Shown here: positions 22,254 to 34,400 of the stretch, piece after piece
How the letters are laid out: each line of letters opens with the position of its first letter
Numbering within the stretch: the stretch's first letter is position 1
Origin: Raphanus sativus
Taxonomy: Eukaryota > Streptophyta > Magnoliopsida > Brassicales > Brassicaceae
Assembly: GCF_000801105.2 (NCBI RefSeq)
Contig: NC_079513.1
Span: 23,528,273-23,592,272, forward strand
Direction of reading: 5' to 3'
DNA: 64,000 nucleotides
The notes under the pieces: model-generated
Database searches by the model: none
What the model saw: only the letters and a program-made list of their open reading frames with translations
What the model was told of the DNA's origin: nothing
Program-made: the position numbers and the translations under genes

Positions 22254-24027
22254 TCATTGGCTCAAAACCCTTGACCTTCTGTAAGACCGATCTAGTTTCC
22301 TCGACAACGCATCGAGAATATTCCACGTAGCATCTCCTTCCATCATCGGCACATTGTACAAGAGGGCCCGCTTAAACGCCGGCTCACGCAAGTTTCGCTG
22401 TATCATTGACAAATTGGTCGCGGTCACGTGTTCCAATATCTTGCGTAGATTCCTCACGTCTTTCTCCGCCACCGTGAGAGATATCTCCGACCACCGCACC
22501 GTCTCAGAGAACGGTAACCGAATCCCATCTGCGATAACCACGGGGACGCAACCCAACACGGCGGATTCCACTAGACGTGGACTCCACGGGGCCCACCCGA
22601 GAGGACAAAGACAAAACACGGACCGCAAGATCTCCTCTCGGTATCCAGCAAACCGGTGCCGGTTAAGATGGAACCGTCTTCTCCCGCCGTATTTCTTCAG
22701 AATCGCCGTTCTCACTCCCCTATACGTCGAGAAGTGGCCATTTTAGTAATTAATTAACGACAAAATAAACACAAAATGTGAAAGTCAACGAGAAAACAAG
22801 AAAAAAGAGGATTCGCTACGCACGCACTTGCTGTAAAAGCGTCCGCTAATATTCTTAGGGTTGACTTCCATCTTCCCCCGGAAAAACGCCCATATGTCTC
22901 GCCGTCTGTTCGCCGGAGATCTGTCTATTGCTCTCTGTACACTCTCAGGCGAAATATAAGGCGGGATCACCACGTGCTCTGCTTCTTGACATGGATGCTT
23001 GTAGTTTACTCCAAACGTCTGTAAAATGATCGAGTTCTTCATAAATTCGGGAATGCCTGCTTCAATGGCCATATCCTCCTACACAAAAAAAATATCAAGA
23101 ATCAAAAATCAGTTTTCTCTAGAAAAAATGTATAAAATCTAAAAAATTTAAAAATCAGTTTCCTCTAAAATCTGTATTCAAATTAAAACATCTCAAAAAT
23201 CAGTTTTTCCTCTAAAAATCTATATAAAAATTAAAAATTTCAAAAATTAAATTTTCTCTAAACAATCTGTATTTTTTTGTTAAATTAAAATTAAAAATTT
23301 AAAACTTTATACGAAATTAATGAACTGGGGATGTTACCATGGCGTGGAAGCATGCACCGAAGTCATGCGAAGCTACGAACACATGGTCGGAGCCTCGAGT
23401 TCTGTTCCAAAACGGGTAACTGTCGGAAATAAAATCAACGGCGGAGGAGATGAGGGAGCGAGCGTGGGTCAGAGAAGGGAAGCCGTTGGCGGTGGAGAAG
23501 TTGCAGGAGACGTACACGGGGACGAAGAAGAAGTCAGCTTCTTCCGGTTTCAGCGTACGGACGGAGGAGTCGGAGAGAAGCGCACGGTGGATGGCTACCT
23601 CAGCCGCGAAGAGGTGACTGGCGCACCGGTCCGAAGCCGTGACCCAGTCGGCGTTGAATCTCGCCGGTAAGTCGTATACGTAAATCTTCATCCCGCTGAA
23701 CGCAGACGCGTGAGCTTGTTTGACAATGGCGGAGGATTCGATGAGGGCGTGAGACGGGAGAGACGACGACGTTTTGTGGTTAGAGATGATATTTCTAGTT
23801 GTAATGGTGGTTGAAGACGGTGATGATTGGTCTCCGGCGAAGTAAGATGTGAAGAAATAGAGAGAGAGGAAAAACCAGAGGATCCATCTGTAATAATGTC
23901 TGAAGAAGACGATAAAGAGGTTGTTTCCTCCTCTGTTGTTGTTGTTGTGATTTAGCTGCATATTGACGATGAAGGCTGTCTTTTTCTTCGTCTTGTTGGC
24001 GATAGGTCTCTTTATGTCAAGCGACAT
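22254..24027 (-). CDS. F8H: GT47 exostosin-family glucuronoxylan glycosyltransferase (F8H/FRA8/IRX7 type)
   Basis: Three exons on the minus strand (24027-23338, 23078-22828, 22719-22254) give 468 residues, close to Arabidopsis F8H. A cytosolic N-terminus is followed by one transmembrane anchor (about residues 37-65, rich in Phe/Leu/Trp), typical of a type II Golgi protein. The GT47 domain starts near MKIYVYDLP. It includes ADFFFVPVYVSCNF, the DHVFVASHDFGACFH block, and the donor-binding C-terminal part FCLCPLGWAPWSPRLVESAV-LGCVPVVIADGI. FRA8/F8H proteins help make the reducing-end tetrasaccharide of glucuronoxylan in secondary walls. The gene lies next to VPS24 as in Arabidopsis (AT5G22940). 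Whether it is F8H rather than FRA8 rests on this synteny. Confidence 0.94.
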
Positions 24028-25186
24028 TGCTTTCTCTTAGAATTAGAAATCAAGGGAGAGAGAGATTTGGAGAAATGTAGAGAAAGAAAGAGACTTTCTC
24101 AAGAATGAATCGTCATAGTAACTTTTTTTTTTATTATTACATTTAGATCAATATTGGTGATCTGGTTCTTATCATTCTCTCCTGTCATGGGTTTGGTTCG
24201 ATTCCAGTGGAATCAAATAAGATAACATTCAGAAATAACATGACTTTTTCAACAAAGAAAAAATAAGAAAAAAGATAATTAATTTTTCAGATTACAGAGA
24301 GAGAAGATGCAATGGAGCAGAATGGAGCTCGGCAATGGTCTCGGGTTCATCGCTTTGGTCGAGTCTTGTAAACATAGCAGTAATTTTGAAATTACTGTAA
24401 CACCCCCGAAGGCTCTTGTAATGATTACTTTGCGTATTTGGTAAGTTGGGGGGCTGTTTTTGATCCCGTGAGGCGTGAAGGGTACATGTGCCTCATAAAT
24501 GATCTCTTGATAAGCTAATGAGTAATGACAGTGTTGCTTTGGATATTTTTACCTAATTATTGAAAGGTGTTTGTTTCTTTTTTTTTTTTATCAAAGAAAG
24601 GTGTTTGTGTCTGTGGTAGATACTAGCTGGAAGTTTTATTTAACAGTTAAATTGTTGATAAATTTACTCATATAACTCACATGTGGTTGTATTAAGTTAT
24701 AGCCTTATCATATGGTACATCATCCAGACTAAACTTCCCCAAATTAATGAAATTGTTTCTTTTTTAAATGTTATTTAAAAGGATGAATATACATAAGAAA
24801 AATACGAACATTGTTGATCTTCACGGGAAATTGTCTGATATTTATTGGCTACTTCAGTGAGTGTCACGTACGGCACTTCCTAACCAGATGAAGCCAAACA
24901 TACATCGTACTTTATCCTAAACTAGTAGTATAAAAATAAAACAAAAAAAACTAGTAGTATAAAATACCGTTTTCGTATCTACAAAATTGAAACTACTAAT
25001 ATGTACTCTAGCAAATACATGTGTATACATTATAGCGTGGGGCTTTAAAGAGGCTCAAAGGGCATCTAAAAGCATACAAGGGTACTGGCCACTGGGTGGA
25101 GGGGAGAAAGTGTGCACCACATTTACAAACAAAAAGGTACATTTTAAAAATCCTTTGTCTTGGCAAGGTTATTCAATTAAGTTTCT
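24028..25186. other. Intergenic, promoter side of F8H
   Basis: No gene is seen. GA-rich leader-like sequence occurs next to the F8H start, then AT-rich DNA. Confidence 0.55.
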
Positions 25187-25685
25187 TTTGTAAGACATAA
25201 AGCCCAACAAGCCCAGCTCAAGTCTATCTCTCCCGCCAAGCCCATTCTACATTTGAAAACCTGCAACAAGAAAGACAAAACAGAGGGAAGTACCGCAAAG
25301 CATCAACAGCTAGTATTCAACAACTTTGATCCTCTCTTGTCTCTTACGGAAGACTAATTACCTTTACAGGCTGTGTAGATAAGATTAGGGCTTGGCTCTA
25401 GATCCTTCTCCTTTGCTATATAACCTTGTTATGTCACTGAGATAATCAATAAAGGAAAATAATATTCAGTCACATAAAGCTTTCATCTTTACCTCTTTCT
25501 TATGGTATCAGAGCCCCTGAAACCTTAACAGGTCTAAGATGGCGGATCTGTATCCACTTCCGAGCAACGTTCACATCCTTCACTCTGTCACGCTGAAGCT
25601 GACGGATGGGAACTACCTGCTCTGGAAAACCCAAATCGAATCTCTCCTCTCAAGTCAGAAGCTTATCGGCTTCGTATACGATTAG
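25187..25685 (+). mobile_element. Truncated Ty1/Copia retrotransposon: LTR end, PBS and gag start
   Basis: An LTR-like stretch (with a TATATAACC promoter and AATAAA signal near 25415-25455) is followed by TGGTATCAGAGC (25503-25514), the initiator-Met tRNA primer-binding site used by plant Copia elements. Next comes a gag start at 25539 whose product has the typical VTLKLTDGNYLLWKTQIES opening of Copia gag. The frame stops after 48 residues (25685), where the element breaks off. The left LTR boundary is uncertain. It is not related closely to the intact element at 31190-35833. Confidence 0.75.
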
Positions 25686-26116
25686 TCACATGATATATTA
25701 AAATAAATAACAACTGCAGGTCGTAGTGACATCAATAACAACCTGCAACATGTGACTTTCATTGCTTAGTTATAGTGATGTTTTCGCATTTCAAGAATAA
25801 CAAACGACTTTAAGCTATAATATAGTATCTATCTGCTATTCTAAATATATATAGTTATGTGTTAAACACTTCAAAACATCCAACATGGTTAAACGAAGGA
25901 TTTGCTGAGTAATTGTTTTGCAGTTATAATTATTTCCCTATCATAGTGCCAGACTTCCAGTAATGGTCAAATAAATCATCACATAACTAATCATCAACCA
26001 AATCATGAAGTAGTCAAGTGGTTAAGACTTAAGAACAGTTAAGAGCACGGATGACGCCTGGGAGGATAGATGTTCGCCATCTTCTTCTACTCTTTAGGCT
26101 TTAGGTATATAAATAA
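25686..26116. other. Intergenic, no gene seen
   Basis: AT-rich sequence between the truncated Copia and a Helitron-like element. Nothing is recognised. Confidence 0.5.
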
Positions 26117-28175
26117 CTAGATATTTTCCTGCGCAGTTGCGCGGATGGCTAATTTCTTTTTATATATGTTGCAAAATAAAATAAAATATTTTCTAAAAAA
26201 AGAAAAGTACAATGACATTAACATATATAGTAAATATTTAAGAGTTACATGTACTAATCAAATTTTATTTAAGCGTTACTTTGGAATTATATGTTGACAA
26301 AACAAAATAATTGACTTTAGCAACAAAACTATACATGTAGTTAAAGTAACTAAAAGACTAATCCAAATAGCTTTAAAATAGTTAAACAGTTTACACATTA
26401 TTATTTATTTATTTTTGCTTAAACAATTTACACATTATTTGCTAGATTATTATCTTGCTCTTGTTAGTAACTTATCTTTGCTTAAACAACTATTTAATTA
26501 TTGCGTTCTACTATCTTCATCAGTAGATAATTATGCAAATCTAATTAAAATATATATTATTAAAATCACATGTATGTGAGCACTATATAACATAAAAATG
26601 CATGAATGTAAATCAATTAACAAAACGAACATGTAAAATAACAAAGTCAGCATATAACCAAAAGAATGATAATTTGCATAAGAGTAATTACCAATGTCAT
26701 TTTCACGTTCTTCATCAGTGGTAAGAAGATGACGTATCCTTTCTTTTTCCCTATAATGAACATAATAACATAAACTTCTCAGTGGACTTTGATAAAAAAA
26801 AGCCGACACTTCTCAGTAAAGAAAATTCAAAATCATTGAAAGTTTTTTATAGCTGACTGAAAGAAAATATCAAAACACTCATGTTAGTTGTCTTTTTTGT
26901 CTTCCTTAGAAATAAGCCACTCAGCAATCTTTTTTTTTGTTTGTCAAAGAAAAAAAAAGAAAAAGAGAGAATTAATCTACCTCAAAAAACAATTTATATA
27001 AGAGAGTCCTAAAAATTATTGTTACTTCAATTGTTGTTGACAAATGCTTTGATTTCTATTCGTTTTGTGTAGAATTAAGCCGAGGAAACTCAATTGAAAT
27101 CTTCAATATGAACTATGCAAAAAAGAGTAGTTACAAAAGTGTGTAAGATTTTGATCACAAAGTGTGTGTACCTTTTCATCCACAAGGATAGCTTGCATTC
27201 CCAGAACAACTTTAGATGTAGTCCCAAATCCGAGAGACCATCACTCTGATTTTCCATTTTTTGAGATGAATTGAACAGGCAAATAGAAGTACTCCAGTGG
27301 CATCTTCAACCTAAGTTCTGGAGAGAGAGAAATGATTATGTATTAGAGAAAAGGAGAAGAATGTTTCTAAAAAAATTGATAGAAAGCATAAACTTGAAAC
27401 ACAGCGACAACAGTGAAAAATAGAAAGATGAAACGATGTTGAAAAAGAAAAAGAGAATAACATATAAACTAACTTTGTTCAGAAATAATAATAATGTGTA
27501 AACTAACTTCATGGTTGATCGTGCAGTGATAAGTTGAGAATAATTAGGAGATTAGTTTGTATGATAAAAACGTGTAGTTATCAATATTTGTCTCCTTTTA
27601 TTGTTAAATTAATTTATAGAAAATATTTAAAATAATCTTTGAAGATATAATTGACAAAAACACAAAATTGATATCTAAATTTATATTAATAAGCCGTGTA
27701 AAAAGTAATAATATTGAAGTATTGATTATGGATGCATGCACATGGGTAAACGTAATCAATCCTTCATAAATACTCAAAAAAAGAAAACGTTAACTTATAT
27801 TTGCTGCAGGAAAACTCAAGATTAATAACAATAGAAACTTACTTTCTCTTTGATGATGTTGTAGACACGATGCAATAATGCAATGATTGTTTGTTTATGT
27901 AAAATTTTGCCCTAGGTATAATTTAGAGAACATAGCCTTCTAGGTATAATTTAGAGAACATAGCCTTGATTGAGTAGATTAATTTATACTGAAGATAAAT
28001 AAAATAATTTTAAGTATGTTAACGTGAGTTTTTGAGAAAAATTAGGAATAAAAATAGTCGAAGATTTAGATTGCTGAAAATCAGGAGAAAGAATTTTTTT
28101 TTTTTTTAATTTTGTAAAGCTTTTCCACGTGTCAGTATTTTATTCGCTAGGCGACTTGCGCTTTAGTATATAAGA
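26117..28175 (-). mobile_element. Helitron-like element (minus orientation)
   Basis: Read on the minus strand, the element starts TCTTATATACTAAAGCGCAA and ends with a GC-rich hairpin (GCGCAACTGCGC) followed by AGGAAAATATCTAG. A hairpin 10-12 bases before CTAG, and T as the next host base, is the Helitron 3' signature. The base before the TC start is T rather than the expected A, so the left boundary is slightly uncertain. No Rep/helicase is present, so it is non-autonomous. It carries a decayed RPA-like fragment. Confidence 0.65.
27170..27260 (-). pseudogene. RPA1-like OB-fold (DUF223 type) fragment inside the Helitron
   Basis: On the minus strand one frame reads RVMVSRIWDY and, after a frameshift, another reads SKVVLGMQAILVDEK followed by a GT donor-like site. 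The pair matches in order the start and end of the first OB-fold strand block of plant replication protein A 70-kDa-like proteins (V-R-x-S-R-x-W ... M-x-L-V-D-E-K-G). Plant Helitrons often encode such RPA-like proteins, which fits its location. It is too short and broken to be functional. Confidence 0.5.
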
Positions 28176-28680
28176 ATGCCCACTTGTTAAGACAACAAAG
28201 ATTACAAAAAAAAAGAACTTAGAAATACAACATTGTGCCTTTCTTTTTTTATGATCTTAATGGTGAAATATCTTACCGTGATTTTGTCTAAAAGAGCCCA
28301 TGCTTAACCAGTTGACATTGTATGAGACAGACGTCATTAACGTGATTGGTTAAGACTTTAAGTGAATACGATACAAACATTTAGATTTTGTAGTTGTAAC
28401 GGCGGAAACAAATCTACCTTCACAGCCACATGGATGAGAAAATTCAGCTTTATTTATGGGATATCAAAGTGATTGGACCAATGACAAATGTTTAATTAAC
28501 AACGGGTTTGTTAAAGTTTTGATGTATTTATCGCTTTAATAGATTTCAGCTACTGATTGGTTGCACTTTATAATCACATAAATAGGCAGTACGAATAACC
28601 TATAGTAAATGTAACATTTAATATTGTAACCAACATAATTCACACATTTACCTGTCTAGCCATAAAAGTCTACTTGTATA
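28176..28680. other. Intergenic between two Helitron-like elements
   Basis: No gene or clear repeat is recognised. Confidence 0.5.
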
Positions 28681-29368
28681 TCTATCTTATTAAAACAGAA
28701 ACATTCTGTTGGACCTAACATTTATTTTGTAAATTTTTAAATTAAATACACATTTATACTTTATAGTTAAACATACATTAAATCACTAATGTTCCTTTCT
28801 TTATACTACTATCCATGTTTCCAAACAATATACTTATTTCATTATAATACTATCAATGTTTCCAAACAATATACTTATTTCTTTATACTACTATCAATGT
28901 TTCCAAACAATATTTTTTTATACTACTATCATTGTTTCCAAATAATACAATAATTAATTTTAGTTATTTTATATCTATCATTTTCTCTTTAAATTTTTGT
29001 AGAAACGTCATAATTTCATAAATTGCAAAATAGTGAACTTTAAAATTTCGATTATAAGATTACAAATTATGAAACTATTACAATTTAAATCCAATTAGAT
29101 TACATATCGGTCATCCATCAGTTCAATCGGTTAGTCTCGGGTTTTAGTGATTTTTTAATATGAATATTTTAAAAACATAAATTGAATTGTCAGATCTCCG
29201 GAATTAACCGGTATAATCACAATCGGGTTGAATTTAAAAATACTGATTTAAATACAAAAATATTTTAAATACACACTCTTTAAAAATTACCAAAATATTT
29301 GTTAAATTATTAGTAAAATTTTTTATCGTAAAATATTTCGCGCTTCAAAAGCGCGGGTCAAAATCTAG
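28681..29368 (+). mobile_element. Non-autonomous Helitron, 688 bp
   Basis: It starts TCTATCTTATTAAAACAGAA directly after A (28680). It ends with a perfect 7-bp stem hairpin (CGCGCTT at 29339-29345, AAGCGCG at 29349-29355), nine bases later CTAG (29365-29368), followed by T. A/TC...CTAG/T with the terminal hairpin is the full Helitron signature. The interior is AT-rich and contains a short direct repeat (TATACTACTATCAATGTTTC type) near 28800-28940. There are no coding frames. Confidence 0.85.
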
Positions 29369-30999
29369 TTTATATACATAGAGACAGAAATGGATTGATT
29401 GTACGTCCAGTGCATATCATTGATTCACAAACCAAACCTATATTCTATATTGAAATTAGATTGTTCATATATTCTCAATTATACATTTGTTTCTATATAT
29501 TTCTCTTTGGATGTAAATAGCAGGACTGGATAAAAATCTGTAAATTTTAATTCGATTCGTTACCGTTTTGATTTGAACAAAAAAATTTGAATATCCGTAA
29601 TTCTACAAAGTAAAGTAAATACTAATATGCAATATCCGTAAAAAATAAAGTAAATCACAAATACTAATATTCTTAGAAATGGATATCTGATCCGTTATAT
29701 ACATATATATATGCATATATTTAAAGAAATATATATATAAGTTATATAAATATTATATTTTGTACAAATTTTACAGTATTTTATTTACTATATTTATTAT
29801 ATTAGTTATTAGAATTTAAAAATTAAATAAATTTTAAATTTTGTAATAAAGTATTATTGTTTATATTATTTTGATTTTTGATATTTGTATTTTCTGTATA
29901 TTTTTACGAATCGAATCGGATATCCAGCAAAAAATCTAAAATTTTCTAGATATCTTAAACACCGAATATTCGAGTGGCTAAAGATCGAATCAAATAAAAT
30001 AATTGATTATTTAGACAAAACAAATTAAATTACGAATATTTTTTAAAATCTGTATATATGTGCGATTTGTGCCCACCCATAGTTGCTCTCTCTCATATGG
30101 TGAACTTTGACTTCGACCGTTCGTCATGAAATACATATGATATATAAATACGAGCTTCCAACCCAAAACTTTAAGAGAATAATTGAATTAGTTCATGTGT
30201 ATTATATATTATTTGAATGATTGTGAAATTACCGATGTGTGACTTAACACACTAACAACCTCTCTTCAATCTCAGGCATGACCATCTGATGAGTAGAGTT
30301 TTTGTGGGACTACATCCATTGATGCCCCCAACGATCGAAACTTGTTATGATACCATGATTAGTTTTTTGGACTTTTAGCTTAGTATTTATTGGTGGTAAA
30401 TTAAAGTTTTAAGTCACTTATATATTATTTAAGCGTCTTTCGTATTTCCAATGTGAATTTATCTCCAATACAATTGAAAAACAAAACACACATTAAAAGA
30501 ACTTCTTTATTTGAAGTGTTGTACAGTTACTGATAAAGGAATTTAATTTTATCATTTTCAGCTTTAGTAGTCGATGACGCAAGTCGCACAGCCATTACTT
30601 GATAACAATCATTTGACAAGGACGAACTTTTTCCCCAGGTATGTCTCTTCTTGCTAGAGAGGAAGGTATCTGATATAGTGTTAAATTGTTGATTTATGAA
30701 CACAAGTTTCTTGTAACAAGTGTTTGGCGATGAGTTAGTAACATGACAAACACACAATAAATAAAACAAAAATTCTTTGCCGGGCCGGGAGTTGAACACG
30801 GATTTTACCAATTGAAATTGGCCGGTGTGCTCAACAATTTATAATTAAATATCCAACAATCATAGTTAATTATTCAAGACTCAGAGTGGGCCTTGGATGA
30901 CTTTGCAACGCATTTTAAAAATGTGGACTAAGAAATGGGCCTTATAAAGTTCAAATGCGGAATTTCAAGAACCCATCTTTTTTTTTCCTGAACACACCT
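29369..30999. other. AT-rich intergenic DNA
   Basis: No gene is supported. A GC-richer patch at about 30775-30840 has a loose resemblance to a tRNA T-arm on the minus strand but does not fold into a tRNA. Confidence 0.5.
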
Positions 31000-31189
31000 T
31001 GTTTATATTTTTAGTTTTTTACTAATGCAAACTGTCTGAAGATCTAAAATATCAAATATCTTACATAATTTAAATGGTTTAAACCATTTAAGAATACCTT
31101 TCAAAGAACCTTTCATTGTTTATATTTTTAGTTTTTTACTAATGCAAACTGTCTGAAGATCTAAAATATCAAATATCTTACATAATTTA
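31000..31189. repeat. 117-bp tandem duplication split by the Copia insertion
   Basis: The first copy runs 31000-31116. The second starts at 31117, is interrupted at 31189 by the Copia element and resumes at 35834. The uninterrupted first copy gives the pre-insertion sequence (CATAATTTAAATGG), which confirms the 5-bp ATTTA target-site duplication. Both copies contain a perfect 22-bp palindrome with the core AATGGTTTAAACCATT (31070-31091 and 35836-35857). Confidence 0.88.
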
Positions 31190-31436
31190 TATTGAAACGT
31201 AAACACAAGACACCAAGAATTCCTCAATAAGTACTCACTTATATTAATCTCAAACTCACAACTTCTCAAGTCATGTTACATCTCTTTATATAGTCATGAC
31301 AACTCCTAATATCATTAGGTAAAACAACACAAGATAAATCCTAAACTCATTAAGATAACAACAACTTTATAGATAACTCTTATCCTAATCTCATATGATA
31401 ACTTCTCTCCTAAGTTATCTCAAGCTTATGTCAACA
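31190..31436 (-). repeat. 3' LTR of the Copia element
   Basis: 247 bp, starting TGTTGACATAAGC and ending TTTCAATA on the minus strand. The last codons and stop of the polyprotein (31415-31436) lie inside this LTR. Confidence 0.95.
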
Positions 31437-34400
31437 ATCTCCCCCTTAAGCTTGAGATCATCTTTAGACACACTTTGCACTCCAATCATTTCTCTCATCT
31501 CTTTGAAACTGATCTTCCCAAGTGCCTTAGTTAGGATATCAGCCTTTTGCAGCTTCCCTGCTACATGCTCTACGATCACAAGTCCATCTTCCACGCATTC
31601 TCTTATGAAATGAAAGCGCCTGTGAATGTGTTTGCTCCTCCCATGGAACACCGGGTTCTTGGTCAATGCAATTGTCGACTTGTTATCACAGCGAATGACC
31701 ACTTTATTCTCCTTGTCTTCTGTAATCTCCTCAAGCAGTTCATGTAACCACAACGCTTGTTTTGCAGTCTCAGTGGCTGCCATAAACTCAGCTTCACAGG
31801 AAGAGAGTGCAACGATTTCTTGCTTCTGTGAACACCAACTTATCGGACACTCGTTCAAATAGAAGATATGTCCTGTAGTGCTCTTCCCATCATCTGGATC
31901 CACATTGTAACTTGCATCGCTGTACCCTACGAGCTCCTGTCTTCCATCATTCCTGTAGAACAAACCAAGAGAAGTCGTTCCCTTTAGATAACGTAAGACC
32001 TGTTTGAGCGCAGCTCCATGTGACGTCTTAGGATCATGCATATAGCGGCTTAGGACCCCAACACTCTGAGCTAGATCAGGTCTCGTATGAATTAGATATC
32101 GTAGACATCCAATATTTCTTCTAAACGCCCTTTCATTGATTGCTTCTTCAGAGGTCGCTTTAGATAGTTTGAGCCCTACTTCCATTGGAATATGAACCGC
32201 ATTGCACTCAGCCATCCCCGTCTCCTCCAAGATCTTGACAGCATATCGTTCTTGTTTCAGAACTACTCCTCCTTGTACCTGAAGAACCTCGATGCCAAGA
32301 TAATAGTTGAGCTTCCCGAGATCACTCATCTCAAACTTTAGTGCCATTTCTTGTTTGAACTCGCATATATCTTCTAGACTCGAACCTGTAACCAGCAAAT
32401 CATCAACATAAACTGCTACAAGTAGCAGTGAGTTAGGCATTCTTCTTCGAAACAGAGACGGTTCTTTAGATGACTTGACAAATTTAAGCTCCTTCAGAAT
32501 CCGATTTAGCTTGATATTCCATGCCCTCGGGGCTTGCTTCAAACCATACAAAGCCTTATGTAACTTATAGACTTTGCTCTCACTTCCTTTTATCTTGAAC
32601 CCCTCAGGTTGAGAAACAAACACTTCCTCTTGTAGCTCGCCATGGAGGAAGGCTGTTTTTACATCAAGGTGATGTATCTCCCATCTATTAGATGCAGCTA
32701 ATGCAATGATTACTCGTACTGTCTCCATCCTAGCCACAGGAGCAAATACCTCCTCAAAGTCCACTCCGTAACGCTGAACATAACCCTTTGCAACGAGTCT
32801 AGCTTTGTACTTATTTATGCTTCCATCTGCATTATGTTTCACTTTGAAGATCCACTTCAAACCAATTGCCTTACACCCAGCCGGAAGGTCAACAAGAGTC
32901 CATGTATGGTTCTTTTTTATTGAGCTTATTTCCTCTTCACATGCGTCTCTCCATACCTTCTCTGTTCTGGCCTCATTCCAGTCCCATGGCTCTTCATTAA
33001 TGGTCAAAAGAATCCGCTCTGCTTCCTCCATTGACTCAGATAATAGCACATAGTCTTCCAAGTATCTGGGCTTGACACTTTCTCTTGCTGATCTTCTTAC
33101 CATCGGATGCTCCTCTGTTTCTTCTTCTATCTCAGTATCACTAGTTACTTCATCTTCCTCGCTAGAACTTTCAGCAGCTTTATCAGTTTCTTCTCGAGTT
33201 TGGATCTCTGGGAGTGTGATCATTACCGAGTTTTGCTTCTCCTTCTTGCTTGAGTTCCACTTCCATACTCTGTTTTCATCAAAAACCACATCCCGGCTTA
33301 CTACTATCTTCCGGTTGATCGGATCATATAAGCGATACGCCTTTGACCCTGGCTCCACTCCTAGATGCACCAACGTTCTAGACCTGTCATCTAGCTTTCT
33401 CAGATACGGTGCTTCACTTCTTGCAAAACAGACACAGCCAAAAACACGTAAGTGTTCAACGTTTGGCTTTTTCTTCTTCAAGCATTCGTATGGAGTCATG
33501 ACTTTAAGCGTACGGGTTGCCACTCGGTTGATAACATAAGTCGAATGTCTCACTCCTTCTCCCCATAAATAGTTTGGTACCTCCATAGCTTTCATGATAC
33601 TTCTCGTCATCTCCATCAAAGTCCGGTTTCGCCTCTCAACAACCCCATTTTGTTGTGGGGAATAAGGTGCGGTGAGGTGACGTTGTATCCCTTGACTATC
33701 ACAGAAACTCTTGAACTCGTTTGATGTGAATTCCCCTCCTCTGTCTGTTCTGAAAATCTTAATTTTCTCTCCAGTTTCTCTCTCAACCAATTCTTTAAAC
33801 CTTTGAAACTTAGCAAAAGCTTCGCTCTTCTCTTGCAACAGGATTGACCACATGTAGCGTGTGTGGTCATCAATTAGAACGAAGATATATTTATTACCTC
33901 CTGCCGTTGATGGTGATATTGGCCCGCAGAGATCACCATGTACGAGTTCCAGAGCTTGTGAAGCACGAAACGAAGTTGCGTTTGGAAAGCTTGTCCTAGT
34001 CTGTTTTCCTAGAAAACATGATGCACACTTCTCCTTCTCTACTCGTATGTTAGGTATACCAGTAACCATCTTCTTTCTCATCATCGACTTCATGTTCTCT
34101 AGCCCCACATGTCCAAGTCTTGAGTGCCAAAGAGTAGAATCACTGTCCTGTCTTAGAAGCAAACATTTAGTATTATCAACTTCCATGACTACCTTGTATA
34201 GCCGATTTCTGGACCTTATAGCCTTCACAAGTAGTTTTCCTTCTTGATCATATAGCGTGAGATAGTCTTCCTTCATTCGTACGTCACATCCAGCCTCTGT
34301 TGCTTGCCCTAGGCTGACGATGTTACTTCTCAACTCCGGAATGTAATATACGTTGCTCAAGACTTTTCTCTTTCCATCTTTGCTTATGAACACTATCGAT

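Noticed and set aside
22354..23670. Plus-strand open frames opposite the F8H gene
   Set aside because: They are antisense to GC-rich conserved exons. The minus-strand gene explains the region fully.
30775..30840. tRNA-like patch on the minus strand (GTGTTCAACTCCCGGC)
   Set aside because: The T-loop-like motif has no pairing T stem, acceptor stem or D arm around it, so it is neither a tRNA nor a supported SINE.
33072..34247. Plus-strand open frames of 128-155 codons inside the Copia element
   Set aside because: They are antisense shadows of the intact polyprotein.
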